NCBI RefSeq assembly: GCF_963855985.1
Contig: NC_087119.1
Coordinates: forward strand, 6,550,001-6,614,000
Length of the DNA: 64,000 nucleotides
Source of the DNA: Ostrinia nubilalis
Lineage: Eukaryota > Arthropoda > Insecta > Lepidoptera > Crambidae
Direction: 5' to 3'
Shown: in pieces, positions 1 through 12,030 of the stretch
Position numbering within the stretch: position 1 is the first letter of the stretch
Layout of the letters: every line of letters starts with the position of its first letter
Notes under the pieces: model-generated
What the model saw: the letters and a program-made list of their open reading frames with translations, nothing else
Database searches by the model: none
What the model was told of the DNA's origin: nothing
Position numbers and translations under genes: made by a program

Positions 1-31
1 AGATTTTTTAAGTTTGCTGAACTGGGCCTAA

Positions 32-82
32 GTTGAGTTGCACCATCTTACTTTACTTCAAAGTAAGATGGTGCAACTCAAC
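32..82. repeat. Perfect 23-bp inverted repeat (collapsed MITE end)
   Basis: Arms 32-54 and 60-82 are exact reverse complements with a 5-base loop. The arm (gttgagttgcaccatcttac...) matches the termini of the MITE family at 3979, 19879, 48156 and 58987, so this looks like two MITE ends fused with the interior lost. Confidence 0.75.
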
Positions 83-2689
83 GACAATTTATCGATTAAT
101 CACCACTGCTTTAAAGCAAAATGATTATCCATTTACCATTTTATTCGAATTTCTTATTAGAAAATGCAAAACGTAAATCCACCCAGAAATATAATATTGG
201 AACAAAAAATCTTTGGAATCTTTAAATGGAAATTCTTTTGCTTTGATCCGCGCCAGCTAGTCGATTCAATCCAATTTGTTACTTTATATTTCAATTTTGC
301 TGCCATTTTAATTCAGAATCATATTTATTTCAGCTTCTTACATTAAAATAATCTTCTTAATACATTGTTTATTATAAAGCAAATCAAAATTAATGATCAC
401 TTACTCGTTTCAAGTACCACCATCAGTAATTTCCTCAAATAAAAAAATCGTAAGCTGTATCAAAAACCTTGTTAAACAAACAGCAGTTCACTCCAATATT
501 TTTAAGAGGATTGCGAATGTGATTCATAGAATATCGGAAAATAAACGACAGCGGGAATAATTATGTTTGCGTTCCATTCGTTTTCGTCGATTTGGCGGTA
601 CCTACCATACCATAATCGGATTAAGTAGGTAGCTCAAAGCTTCCTGCCATCGATGAAGTGTAATCATGGGTTGTGTTGTGCTTTACTTTATATCTGTCAC
701 CGTAATATTGTGAATTCCGTCAGATTATAATCTGACGTAGTTAGATTACAATCTAACCTAACCTAACCCACTGTTAGTTTACAATGACACATTAGTTTCA
801 TTTCAGCCATTAGGCTTGCTGCACTTTATCCTCACTTACGATTTGATGCTAGCGCCTTGCATCAAGCAAGTTTCTGCTACCGTTTTATCAGTCCAGCGTG
901 TTGTTTTTTGTAAACAACTTGTTTACTGTACGTTTGTAAATTTTTATCTATTAAGAAATGCATGTAATGCATTAGGAGTCAGAATTTAGTACCTAAGCTT
1001 GTTAGATTTTTCTTTTTTACTGTTTGTGAGTGACGGGACTTTTCATGATTTTGTAGTCGCTTTGATCAAGCTTTGTATCTGAATACTGACTTTGACGTTC
1101 TATGATTAAAAAATTTGCAGCATTTCAAAATTCTGTGGTGGATACAACTTCGAGCCAGGCCATCATTTTGACGAGTGGAACAAAAAGTGAGCCTTTGTGC
1201 ACATTTCCCTTTGCAACCGAGCCAATTCCAGTACCGACACTACGTGTGCGAATAACAACCGGTCAGTTGATAGTCGCTACAGAACAAAATGGAACGTACC
1301 TACCTTGCTAATGGAGTTAACTAAGTGCAAACAAAATAACGAGCGAACGTAACAAACAGAACGAAAAGGCCAGCGAACAATCAATTTAAATTTATAGTAA
1401 AAATCAAATTTAAAGTCAAACAATGAATAGAATGAATCATAACATTACCTTTGTCGAAGCTTACAATATTGACGATTGAATTGACTCTTGATTCAATTAT
1501 TATTTGAACCCGCATCGCAGTTCTATTGATCGAGCGCTAGATGTATATTAGATATAGCTATAGCTTGGTTTTAGCACTAATATGAAGCTGACCAAAACAT
1601 TGACTAATCGAATGTTTACAACGCTGAATTGTAGCACCAATACTATTATTCCTAACCCCAACAAGACGATAACCTATGAGACGTGTCTCAACTGTTGAGT
1701 CTATTATACGATTACTGATAACTTTGTGTACGAGTACAGTTTTCGTATTAATAAAGGAATATTTTCGGTGATAACAATCATGCGTATTATCATTTCAACC
1801 TACAGTTGCCCACTGTTGATTATTGGCGTCCTCTGTTGACTTCCAGTGAGCAATCATCGCTGCTAGTTGCACGTCCACTCAGGCTTAAGAGCAATACGGC
1901 TATAAGCTGATTATGCTTTAATTAATTATGGCTCTCCTCTACTAGTTAATTACATTGCAAGCATCGCATTGATCCGCGTACCAATAACCTGATTGCGTTC
2001 AGCTAGACGCATCTATGTCGATGAAATTCAGCAATAATGTCGCAGTATCTACCTACCTACAGTAACAAAGTTATGTTTCCGAGATAGTGAAACAAGATGG
2101 ACTTTATCTTCTTAGTTTATTGAAAAGCCGCTTTGTGCTCTGGCAGCTAAGCCAAACATTGTGGCATTTTATGTTAGTTCTGATAAGTACGATTTTGCAA
2201 CAGACTTCCTGTACTTTGTATAAAATCATGAAGTTTGCGATATGGATTTTATTAGTTTTATATCTGGGTCATGATGTATTATTATCTGTGTCGTTAAGGA
2301 AAATTTGATGTATTAAAGTATTCCGTATTTTTGAAATTCTTTTTTTACATTCTGCGTCTACTACCTCGAAATACATATAGCTAATGCCCACAGCTGTGGT
2401 TATGCAACTCCTTATCAATGGCCACGTGCGTAGATAGACACAATTAGCGGAGAGCTAGTGTGGGCCATTTTATAAGTGGGTTATCGTGGAGGGTTAGAAG
2501 TCAAAAGTGTTTATGCTGTAATGAGATCGATGCCAATCTACTCGATTGTTCTTTGTGCTGGACACTTTCATCATGGATGATCTGACCATGCAGAAAGTAG
2601 GACAAAGATGTTGGGGCCAGTGCTGGGAACCAGCTGGATACAGGCGCGTATACAGCGGGGGATCCGTGCCCAAACCAGAATGGTAACTT
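83..2689. other. Intergenic, no gene recognised
   Basis: AT-rich DNA. Short reading frames (for example 1102-1311 and 2087-2308) have no recognisable domain. A perfect 20-bp palindrome lies at 718-737, followed by a near-palindrome (739-756) and three CCTAA units (755-768). Nothing else is supported. Confidence 0.6.
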
Positions 2690-2870
2690 TACCAATAGAT
2701 GGCGCTGTGCTTACATAGCTCGCGCAAGTGAAGTATTCCGCGGGCCATATTATTATAGTAAAATCGTTTTGTATGAAACGGACTCCAAATCTACCTGGCC
2801 TGAGCCGAGGTCTAAGCCTACCGAGGCCAACTCGGCCTGAGCGACCGTAGCAAAATACGCCAATAGCTGG
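2690..2870 (+). repeat. Dispersed repeat with AGATGGCGCTGT core, copy 1
   Basis: The stretch 'ccaatagatggcgctgtgc' followed by 'agctcgcgcaagtgaa' and 'ggcctgagccgag' recurs at 13011-13200; the shared part is roughly 180 bp. The core 2692-2704 is one base off the CTCF core CCASYAGRKGGCR. Confidence 0.65.
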
Positions 2871-3192
2871 ATTGAAGAATCATCGATGTGCCGTTGACAG
2901 TTTCTTTACCAAATGTTCTAAATGTTACCTTATTTCACGGTAAAAATAAGAACCTAATTTAAAAAAATCTCAATACACAATTGTATCTGTTATTATCGCT
3001 ATAATAGTTAAGTACGAGTTATGATAAAGTAACAAAAACGTCTGTGATCATTGACAGTGATCGTTTTCATTTTCAATCCTAGCTAAACTATTTTTAGTCA
3101 TTTTATTCGCCGATAAATCTCTCTCCTATAGGACAACCCTCGCAAATCGCATCTTCACTAGCATGCGTTGTTACTGCAGCTATAGCTTTATA
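2871..3192. other. Intergenic, nothing recognised
   Basis: AT-rich sequence with no supported frame, repeat or RNA gene. Confidence 0.5.
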
Positions 3193-3577
3193 CAGGATGT
3201 GGATTTCAATCCTCGCACTATTTAGGGAGTTGATTAGGTAAGTAGCTTATTCTGAACACGAAACATTAAAAAAATTGACGTCGAAAAAAAATTAAAACGA
3301 ACTTTAACTTTACTTACTTAGTCAAAGAAAAAAAACCTACGTTACGTGGCTTCCTTCAGTAGGCTATCCGACATGTTAAGCGAGCAATCCGCGTAGTTCG
3401 ATGTGTAAACGTATTGCAGTATTGCGGAGCCACTGTACGGAGTTGATGTCGTACGGAAAATATTCGCTAAAAATTCCACTTTCGTTTGTAATTTTATTTT
3501 GGTGGTTACTGCGTTTATACTATTAGTCATAATAGATCACCTAAATAAATATGGCGAGGATTGAAATCAACACCCTG
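3193..3577. mobile_element. 385-bp MITE, CAGG(A/G)TGT-type ends
   Basis: Imperfect TIRs of about 30 bp: the left starts caggatgtggatttcaatcc, and the right end, reversed, reads cagggtgttgatttcaatcc. There is no coding capacity. The termini resemble the elements at 18946, 52088 and 59441. A TA precedes the left end but the right flank is 'at', so the target duplication is not clear. Confidence 0.6.
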
Positions 3578-3978
3578 ATTTACGTTACGTTATCCGAAGT
3601 TACGTAAACGTTGTTGCCATCCCTCTCACGCAAAGGGAGATGCCAGCAGCATGAAGGAAATTGAAGGTGACAGATAGACCCGAACCTAATAAGATTTCGG
3701 AGTAACCCTGGTGCACCGTCTAGGCAGCGCCCTGCAATCTGCAATCGACTTATCTGAGAGAGCTTTTAGTCGCCATGTCTGAGAGTACACATTAATTAAT
3801 CCTGTTATGTGTATGTTGACTGTTTGTACACAGTGTGTACTACACAAGCTAAGGGCGAGACTTGCCTAATTATTCATAGGCGGCTAACATAACTCTTAAG
3901 TTGGTCACTCAGGTATGGAACTATGGATATGCCAGTAGACTATATCAATGTGTTAAAGAAATACTCGTACAATACTTA

Positions 3979-4142
3979 GGCTGAGTTGCACCATCTTACT
4001 TTAACTTTGACATACGTCAAAAATCTGTCAAACTCCATACGAAAAACGCCGGTTGTATAGTTACGGTCATAGTTAACTTTAACCTTTAATCGGCTTTTTG
4101 TATGGAATTTGATATACTTTTGAAAGATGGCGCAACCCAGGG
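3979..4142. mobile_element. MITE, GGCTGAGTTGCACC family, copy A
   Basis: It starts ggctgagttgcaccatc and ends gatggcgcaacccagg. Inside are the family hallmarks 'caaactccatac' and 'ccggttgtatagttacggtc'. It is non-coding and shared with copies at 19879, 48156 and 58987. Confidence 0.75.
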
Positions 4143-4799
4143 GAATTTCAGTGTACACAAAACACAATCATATCTTTATAGACTAATCCGTTCTCTTTTC
4201 ACAAAACAAAAGGTCCATAGAAATCGCTATATCCATAAATAATCCTTTGTTGCGAAGTATCAGTTGGTAATATAATTCCTGTTATTTGCGCAACGGGCTG
4301 TGACAGGTGACAGCCGCATCACGTCAGGAGATGGGGGGAATGGGGGGGGGAATCGCCTATTCTACGCACGGGCCTCGGTTATTGTATTAATAAGCCTTTT
4401 ATTGTGGGTTATCCAATTTCAGCGAGATCCATACGCAAATAGCGGTTACCTTTTAGCCAGCGACACGGGTGACTGCCAGCCGTGGGTGTAGGTAGACCTT
4501 TCCAAAGTTGCTGGGTGACGATACCCCAGCGAGTTGAAGTAACAAAGGAAAATAGTTTAAGTAACGGACGGAAAATGTTCGATACGTCTGTCTTTCCATA
4601 ATGTACCTATAAAAGTTATAGGTATTTGTCATAAAAGGTCAAGAGTTAAAGCGCTTATCGATCGACAACTCCACCGAGGCCGTGTTTATACAGACATGGA
4701 AATTTGGAACGTGGAACTACTTAGGTTTCGGCTTCCAACATTCCAAAATTTTCAAACGCAATTCCCATTTCTGGAAGCCCAAAATGTCCAAATACACTG
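4143..4799. other. Intergenic with G-rich stretch
   Basis: No gene is recognised. Runs of G at 4331-4350 could form a G-quadruplex. The frame 4300-4491 shows no recognisable domain. Confidence 0.5.
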
Positions 4800-4893
4800 G
4801 TCATCATAACACCAATATTGTTAGGGCACCATGATTTCCTGTAAAATGTGTATTGCTGTTGGTGTACCTTTATCAATAAATAAATAAATAAAC
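4800..4893 (+). repeat. 3' tail of a CR1/Jockey-like retrotransposon
   Basis: The sequence 'gctgttggtgtacctttatc' followed by (aata)n resembles, in the sense orientation, the 3' end of the full element at 43023-50057 ('ccttgttggtgttc' then (aata)n). It is most likely a severely 5'-truncated insertion. Confidence 0.55.
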
Positions 4894-4931
4894 GTAGGTG
4901 GGCCGATTTTTGTGATGACCAGTTTAGTAGG

Positions 4932-5074
4932 TAAAGTCAGCGTCAAATAGTTCGTGACACCCAAAGTAGCCAATAAGTTCGCAAAACGTCTTTGGTACAA
5001 ATTGGAATAAGGTTGTGTTACTTATCAACTTTTTGACCACTTTGGGTGTCTCGAGCTATTTGACGCTGACTGTA
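4932..5074. mobile_element. 143-bp MITE with AGTCAGCGTCAAATAG ends
   Basis: Inverted ends agtcagcgtcaaatag / ctatttgacgctgact continue into gacacccaaagt on both sides. Both ends carry TA, consistent with a Tc1/mariner-type target duplication. Non-coding. Confidence 0.75.
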
Positions 5075-5146
5075 CCTAATGCTAGTCCAACATCAAAATG
5101 ACATCTATTTTACGTGTTTGCATGAACACGCTCTTAGTTGAATAAT

Positions 5147-5346
5147 CTATACATATATATAAAAGAAAGTCGTGTTAGTTACTCCACTTATAACTCAGAA
5201 CGGCTGAACCGATTTAGCTGAAAATTGTCGGAGGTAGTTTAGAGCCAGGAGAAGGACATAGGATACTTTTTATCCCGTTCGAAATTAAAAAAAAGTCTGC
5301 TTATTTATTGCCATTAAGGCGGAACAAAGTTCGCCGGGTCAGCTAG
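5147..5346 (+). mobile_element. Short CTAG-ending repeat (Helitron- or SINE-like)
   Basis: It contains 'actcagaacggctgaaccga' and ends 'gcggaacaaagttcgccgggtcagCTAG' followed by T. A CTAG|T terminus after a GC-rich possible hairpin fits a Helitron 3' end. SINE-like is the alternative. Family presence in Lepidoptera is from memory. Confidence 0.5.
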
Positions 5347-5532
5347 TAACTTATAAAAAGTGGCGCCATTCCTGCGAAAATAATCATTTTACATCACTTG
5401 TGTGCAAAATTTTAAATTCAAAAGCTGTCCCAGATGAATGACTGAATGTAAAATTGATTCACTTTACATGTTTTGAAACTGTATTTGCTTTTATAAAGAC
5501 TTTTGACAGCTATTGATGTAGCTATTTACGTA

Positions 5533-6712
5533 GGGTAAGTGCGCTAGTTTTCGTCCAATTATCGGAGTTGCCAACTTTGTGATGCGAAATGAATAACTTA
5601 AAATACCCTTACTCATATGTATCATATGTCATTTTAGTCCTTATATAGTCTACTTTACGTTAATATTATATGACAATAAGTAAATACCACGGGTTTTTTT
5701 ATAAAAAATATTTTATGTAAAAGAGGCGATTTCACTAGTTTTCGTCCAAAAAATTCAGTTTTCGTCCTAGTGTACGCTAGTTTTCGACCACTGTGTAGAA
5801 AAAAGGGTGCAGTTGAATTATTAACTTAAAACCAATTCTACAATACAGTAACTATGGATTGTGGTATATCATTTGAAAGGTAATTTTGTTAGCTTTCAAA
5901 TGATATCAAAAAGATTTAAATAAGTTTCTTACCTAAATTTAGGAAAACATTGCAATAGGTCGAAGGACAAATGGACGAAAACTAATCTACAGGAATAGCT
6001 AATTTTGGTTTTCGTCCACCCCAGTGCTTGCTCATGACGTCATGGACGAAAACACAACAACGTTTAAAGCTGTTTTTTGTTTTCGTCCACATCTTTTTAA
6101 CGGTTTTTATGGGTTTATCACTGTTAAAAAGTGGACGTAAACTAAAATGTTTAATGTAATAGCAATAAAGATCATATTGGAAGAAAAAACATTGTATTTT
6201 GTAGGTCCATTGAAGTAAAATGATTATTAAAAATATTAACTAGGTGTCAGGGTTTCCGTCCACGTGGACGAAAACCAAAATCTTGCAAAATTGTTATGCT
6301 AGTATTAGTCCACTTAATTATCTAAGATTTCTATACAAAAACTTTAATAAACCCTTAAAATAGTGTTTATTATGCTAATAATTAGACATACGTGCCAAAA
6401 ACATAACGTAAAGTAGCTAAAACAGTAATTGAGCATACCATGAAAGTTCCCTACCGGCACGTTTTTTTTCTAACTTGACGACGTTTTCCATTCACCTGTG
6501 TGCAGCAGCAACTTCCGTAAATTTTTTTGGAGTTATTACTTGTCAAATTACATTTTCATGCAGGCAGAACTGTTACTTAGATATTATAAAATGTAACAAG
6601 TCCAAACTTGCACGGAAAGTTAGGTTTGTATTCTAATTTTCCGTATTTGTTTGTGGCAAGTCGGTCAAATGGACGAAAACAGGAGCTGGACGGAAAACCG
6701 GCGCAATTACCC
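5533..6712. mobile_element. 1.18-kb ttttcgtcc-motif element, complete copy 1
   Basis: Ends gggtaagtgcgc... and ...gcgcaattaccc are imperfect TIRs, with TA on both sides (5531-5532, 6713-6714). It has no transposase frame. The 10-mer gttttcgtcc or close variants occur about 13 times on both strands, including at 5550, 5740, 5759, 6008, 6044, 6080, 6250 and 6669. A second full copy lies inverted at 31830-33014 and a truncated one at 34357-34935. Superfamily unknown; TA duplication suggests Tc1/mariner-like mobilisation. Confidence 0.8.
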
Positions 6713-6714
6713 TA

Positions 6715-8589
6715 CAACAAAATGGTATATTTCACTTGTCGCTTGGAGAGAATAAACACAAAATAATTTAGGAAAAGTATAACACAACACAATAGGCAAG
6801 GAAACAAAAAAGATGGAAGCCTAAATAGCGACATAAAGGCTAAATGATTTATAAATTAGGATGTAGGTATATTGACCGCGGTGTAAAATAAGACGTCGAA
6901 GTAATATTGAAGGCTATCTGATTAACTTTTCAGGCATATTGCTATTTGCAAGGGAAACGTGTACTGGATATTGTTTGTCTTACCAGTGCAGATTGGACAA
7001 AGGGCACAATAAGAACCTCGGTTTCTCTTGGCATAGCGAGCAAACAAAACAAAAGAGCAGTGCAATTTAATCGGGAACCTGTAGCTAGTAGCACAGAATA
7101 ATAATAAGTAGTTACTACGTACAGAAGTTTTACTTCGCGAAGGTATTTAAAAAAATGTATGCTCAATGTCATTAACAATATGGTGTAATTTAGCCTGTCT
7201 CAAGAGTCAAGCACCATTTTGTTGACTAACGTCAGTGATCGGCACTGCGCCGAAGCTATAGGGCTGACTTCGGTAAAATGATGTGACGTGAGGTGCCAAA
7301 CTGCGGAAAATGGCGGAGGAAATACATGATTTAGCATTGTGTTTTTATTATTATTTAGGCAGTTAAATACTGCACAGTATTTAGTACACCATTTTCTTAA
7401 TTTTTTTCCATCATACTCAAGAATACGCGTGCGTGAGTCAATGTTCGCTCGTATGTGAGGCCTTGTCGAATAGTATCCTGTAGGTGGGCCATCGTGCGTG
7501 TTTTGTTTTCGATGTAAACTCGCGGAGATGAACAGGCCTGCTAGTAGGTTCAACTTCATACAAAAGCCGTCGCCCTTTTCAAATTAATACCATCGCGTCG
7601 TTGTTAATTAAAGTAATAGTCGGGGCTTTGCCAAGGGATTATGAGTTTGCCACACTATCTGCCAGTTTAAATGGCACGTATTGATACGTTTGCAAGCTCA
7701 GCTTAACTACGCCCTATTCAGTCGCATCCATCGACAGACTGAAACGTTCAAACGTACAAAACTTCAGAGTATAGAGCAGACAGATATTCCGAAGCGCGAA
7801 TAATCTCTAAAAGTAAAGCTGCGTCCTGGTTGATATAAATTGTAATGTAATGTCATGACATGCAATAAACGTTTTCAATTTGAATTTGGGACACAAATCA
7901 AACTAAAAATATTGAACCTATTGATAAAATGTTGATTAAATTAGATGCTTTAGATTACATTAGAGATTAATCGCATGTGATGCAATTATCTTTCCTCCGT
8001 TTCTTTCATTCATCACCTACGTACCTACGAGCTACGAGTATGTTAAGTGATTATGAAATAGAAAGAAAATAAAATAGTCCGAGTGTGGTCGACCCATGAG
8101 ACTAAAATGTTAAATGAGTCATGAGGAAATGGAAAAGTTATATCAACCAGACCAAAAAGTTTTTTCTTTTCAGCACAACTAACATGTGGATGTGGCTTTA
8201 CCGTGTATTCGGTAAACCAAAATATGGCGTGGTCAGCAGCACACAGCGGCAGCCATTTTAAGCTTCAAAGAGTGGATTTACCGATGGGTGCATATTGCCG
8301 AACGAAATTTGAAAGGTCTGCAAAACTAACGGGCGTTCGGTGTTTACCCCCGTTGGGTTCGGCTACCAGCCGCCCCTAAGTGAATATTGAAAACAAACAC
8401 AGATTACAATAAAACTCCAAATAACCTTTTAATTGGAAGTGATGGAGCCGGGTGTAGGTTTACACACCATTTTACAAATAATATTTTTTAAAGAAGAGCA
8501 CTATTCCGTTTCTTTCTTCTTTTCTTAAATATGTTATCCTTTGTTGTAACTACTCTTTCAGTCCTACTGACATAGAAAAAACAAATGCT
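6715..8589. other. Intergenic, no gene recognised
   Basis: AT-rich sequence. The longest open stretch (7200-7559, minus, 119 codons) has no recognisable domain and ordinary AT-rich composition; I treat it as chance. Confidence 0.5.
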
Positions 8590-8756
8590 ACACTGAATTC
8601 AAATAAAAATATATTTTTCGTTCTGGATTGTTAACAAATTTATGTTTTCTTTTATATCATTGACTTTCTAACGGTACTAAAATCTCATTATGTTAAAGAA
8701 TAAATTAAATGGGACGAATCCAGAACGAAAAATATATTTTTATTTGAATTCAGTGT
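8590..8756. repeat. Perfect 40-bp inverted repeat (hairpin)
   Basis: Arms 8590-8629 and 8717-8756 are exact reverse complements (acactgaattcaaataaaa...) around an 87-base loop. Just outside the right arm, 8757-8801 carries 'gggacgaatcactgaact', shared with 22445-22500. Confidence 0.8.
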
Positions 8757-8803
8757 TTCGTCCCAGTGGGACGAACGTGTTGTGGGACGAATCACTGAAC
8801 TAG

Positions 8804-9135
8804 CCAGGGTTGCCACTTGCCAGGTACAAAAACAAAAAAGCCGGACTCGGTGCTTAATTTGGCTGGACATTTTATTCTAAAAACCAGACATTCATGAGCG
8901 TAAACCTCTCTCCCCCGTCTTGAATTCGCGGAAAATTAATTTCAGTGGTAGCAAATTTTTTGTATTTTTTTTTGCCCCCTAACACGTGATGCCCTAAGCA
9001 ATTGCTTATAAATCTTCAAAAGTTAGCAAAGAAAGCCCTGCCCTGCTGCCATATAAAAAGCCTAACAAAAGCCGGACGGGTCGGACGACAGAATATTTGC
9101 CGGACATGGCCAAAGTCGGACACCTGGCAACCCTA
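8804..9135. mobile_element. MITE with CCAGGGTTGCCA ends
   Basis: Left end ccagggttgccacttgccaggt; right end acctggcaaccct. Both subterminal regions carry 'gccgga' repeats. It is non-coding. The target duplication could not be fixed, so exact ends are uncertain by a few bases. Confidence 0.6.
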
Positions 9136-9170
9136 GCACGGCACAATTTTTCTGATTCTTTATTTGTAAG

Positions 9171-10430
9171 TGGGTATTTCGCCAAAAATGGTCAATTTTG
9201 CCTAATTTCCTTGGTACGAAATATTTTTTGTTTTTAACTATTTTTAGTTTCCCATTATATTAAGTAGCAAAAACTAAGCTAATATATCTAAAAGGGGTGT
9301 CATAATTCGTTTTAGAAGCAAAGTTATAAGGTCATGAATTTTTGGTAGCCAAGGAAATTATTATAAATATTTTTTTCTCTAAGTTTTCTTCTGTGGTTTG
9401 CTTTTTTTTGTTCGACCCATTTTTGTGTACCTTCGCAAGCAAACATACCAATGAATATTGTATCATTACGACCTTTTTACACAACTAAGGAAGATAAATT
9501 CAGTAGATTGAGTTAAGAGTTAAAAACAAGTTGTTCTATATCTATTCTGATACCCATTTCTTAAAATGTAAATTTTAAACTTATTCCAATAAAGAAATAC
9601 TCAAAATTTGACTTTACGCCGAATTAAAAATGGTCTTTTATAATTTCCTAGGCCATTTTATGCCACGGAAAACAAGGAAATTAGGGCCAAAGAAATTAGA
9701 TTTATGCCTAAAAGACACCACAGACAAAAACCTATTCACCCTATGCATTTACTATTTAAATCATGGGTTTACCCCTACAGACACTACATCTGTGTAAATA
9801 AACAATAAAATTAATCCATTGTTTGGCTGCAAAAAACCGTCCAAAGAAATTGACTTTTTAGTAAACAAAAACCCAAGGAGGGACCTACTTTTGCGATTTT
9901 TCGCGAAACTGATCAACGTAGTACTGTCCTGCCTCGATGGCCTCTTGGGATGAAATGGCCGAGTGTAACGGTGCAGTGCATTACATTCTAAGTTCTTTCG
10001 TTTCGTTACTACAATGGTCGAAAAGAAGACCCAGGGAAATTATACTTTTGACTCGGACAAGAACTTAACTTCACTTTATTTCCTTCCTTTAAGTATTTGA
10101 CATTTAAAGTTTTTATTTTCCGATAGCCAAACGTTTCTCAAATATAAAGAGAGTGCTATTAGAATGAAATTACGCTTCAATTTGTTATAATGTGCCTTCA
10201 TTTTGGCAAACAACAGTAATGGACATAACAAGGAAATTAGAAAAACGACTTTTCATTAAGTTTTTCTACGGTATTATTTGAAGTTTCTGCTATTGTAATA
10301 GCAAAAACAAATAAAACTTTTGATGAACTTTCCCATAAAAATAGTTTTATACATAATTATGTATAAATATAAAAAAACATGTGTTCGCCTGCCTGGACAC
10401 AGAAAATTTATTGTTTCGGCGAAATACCCA
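9171..10430. mobile_element. 1.26-kb element with TGGGTATTTCGCC ends
   Basis: A 13-bp perfect TIR (tgggtatttcgcc / ggcgaaataccca) bounds a non-coding AT-rich interior. A motif close to aaggaaatta recurs on both strands (9204, 9350, 9642, 9673, 10030, 10230). Same design as the ttttcgtcc element but unrelated in sequence. Confidence 0.6.
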
Positions 10431-10750
10431 AGTATGATTCATATGACTGCAATTTTTAGAGAGTAAGTAAGTATAAATATGTAGAAAGTATCGAGAAACG
10501 CTGTCTATGTCAATGTCATGTGTGTCTATTATCTTTCAGCATAGCTCGTATTGATTCACGAGTTAAGTTATTATTCTGTCACACGAGTATTTTAATTTAA
10601 TATCAACATTAATTAATTTAACCTCATTATTGGATGCACTACTTGCGGCACAAATGATCTATCATTTTATTATGTGCATGGTAGGAAATAATGTTCTCAC
10701 AACGTTTAACTAGGTAGTAAGTAATACAATGCTATGTTATATTTAAATAA

Positions 10751-10947
10751 CTAGCTTTTGCCCGCGGCTTCACTCGCGTGAAATTTCGTTTGTCACAGAT
10801 CGTCATAAATTATAGCCTATATGTTATTCTGGGTTATAAACAATAATACTGCAAAGTTTCATCAAAATCCATTCAGTAGTTTTTGTGTGAAAGAGTAACA
10901 AACATCCAGACATCCAACCAAACCTTCGCATTTATAATATTATTAGT
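10751..10947 (-). mobile_element. CTAG-ending repeat (Helitron- or SINE-like), minus strand
   Basis: Read on the minus strand it runs from 'ataatattataaatgcgaag' through 'tttttgatgaaactttgcag' to 'gccgcgggcaaaagCTAG' followed by T. The same terminal layout occurs at 5346, 20051 and 33830. I recall this as a very common lepidopteran repeat; Helitron versus SINE origin is unsettled here. Confidence 0.65.
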
Positions 10948-11407
10948 AGTAGGAAGGATACTACATTTATCTTCTTATAAAAGCAAAATGTCCTTTTCGT
11001 CGCGTTCAAGTAAAATTCTTTAGTTCTTGCGCATGCTCTTTTCAAGTGTGTAATTTCTTAAAAGGTTTTCTATCTTCGCAGTCGCTATTAGGTGATTAAA
11101 CGAACCTGCATTTCCATTGGTAGTGCATTTCACAAGCAGGCGATGGCTTCCTATCAATACGAGAGGTGCAGCGCTCCCGGCACAATGCACGTCCGTTTGA
11201 AGACGACGTTCCGTAATTGAATTTAAAATGTTCGGAAGCTCCCTTTCCGCTTCCTGCGATTCGTATACCGGAAATAAGGGACAACTCACTTTTCAGGCTT
11301 CGGTTTCACAACATCCGTTGTAATGGGTCTTTCATTCGTAGTGGTAGAAGTTTCTAGAGACATCAAGTACATTTTATTTGGTGAAGACCTCTTGAATCAA
11401 GACTCCT
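10948..11407. other. Intergenic, nothing recognised
   Basis: Two overlapping minus-strand frames (11020-11289, 11096-11284) lack recognisable domains and are treated as chance. Confidence 0.5.
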
Positions 11408-12030
11408 TTTTTAGGGTTCCGTAGCCAAATGGCAAAAAACGGAACCCTTATAGATTCGTCATGTCTGTCTGGCCGTCCGTCCGTATGTCACAGCCATTTT
11501 TTTCCGAAACTATAAGAGCTATACTGTTGAAACTTAGTAAGTAGATTTATTCTGTGAACCGCATTAAGATTTTGATGCAAAAATAAAAAAATTAAAATAG
11601 TAATAAGTATTGGGGGCTCCCCATACTTAATACGTGTGGGGTATCTATGGATAGGTCTTCAAAAATGATATCGAGGTTTCTAAAATATTTTTTTTCTAAA
11701 CAGAATAATTTGCGTGACAGACGCTTCCAAAGTGGAAAAAAGTTGGTCCCCCCCCCCCTCTAACTTCTAAAATAAGAAAATGAAAAATCTAAAAAAACTT
11801 ATGATGTACATTACTATAAAAACTACCAACGAAAATTGTTTTGAACGAGATCTAGTAAGTAGTTTTTTTTTAATACCTCGTAAATCGTATACCGCTTATT
11901 ACCGCGTAATCTTTCATACAAACAACTTAAATTTAAAAAAAAATATTCATAAATCAATGGTACGGAACCTTTCTATGATCTGAGTACGGAACCCTTTGTG
12001 CGTGAGTCCGACACGCACTTGGCCGGTTTT
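11408..12030. mobile_element. 623-bp repeat, AGGGTTCCGT ... CACTTGGCCGGTTTT family
   Basis: Begins ttttttagggttccgtagcc and ends tccgacacgcacttggccgg followed by tttt. The interior holds 'ggggtatctatggataggtc', a C9-10 run near 11750 and 'gaacgagatctagtaagtag'. A short, internally deleted relative with the same ends is at 62634-62760. Widespread in Lepidoptera from memory; class not known to me. Confidence 0.7.

Noticed and set aside
7200..7559. 119-codon minus-strand frame
   Set aside because: No domain, no splice signals that fit, no start context; length is not exceptional for the window.
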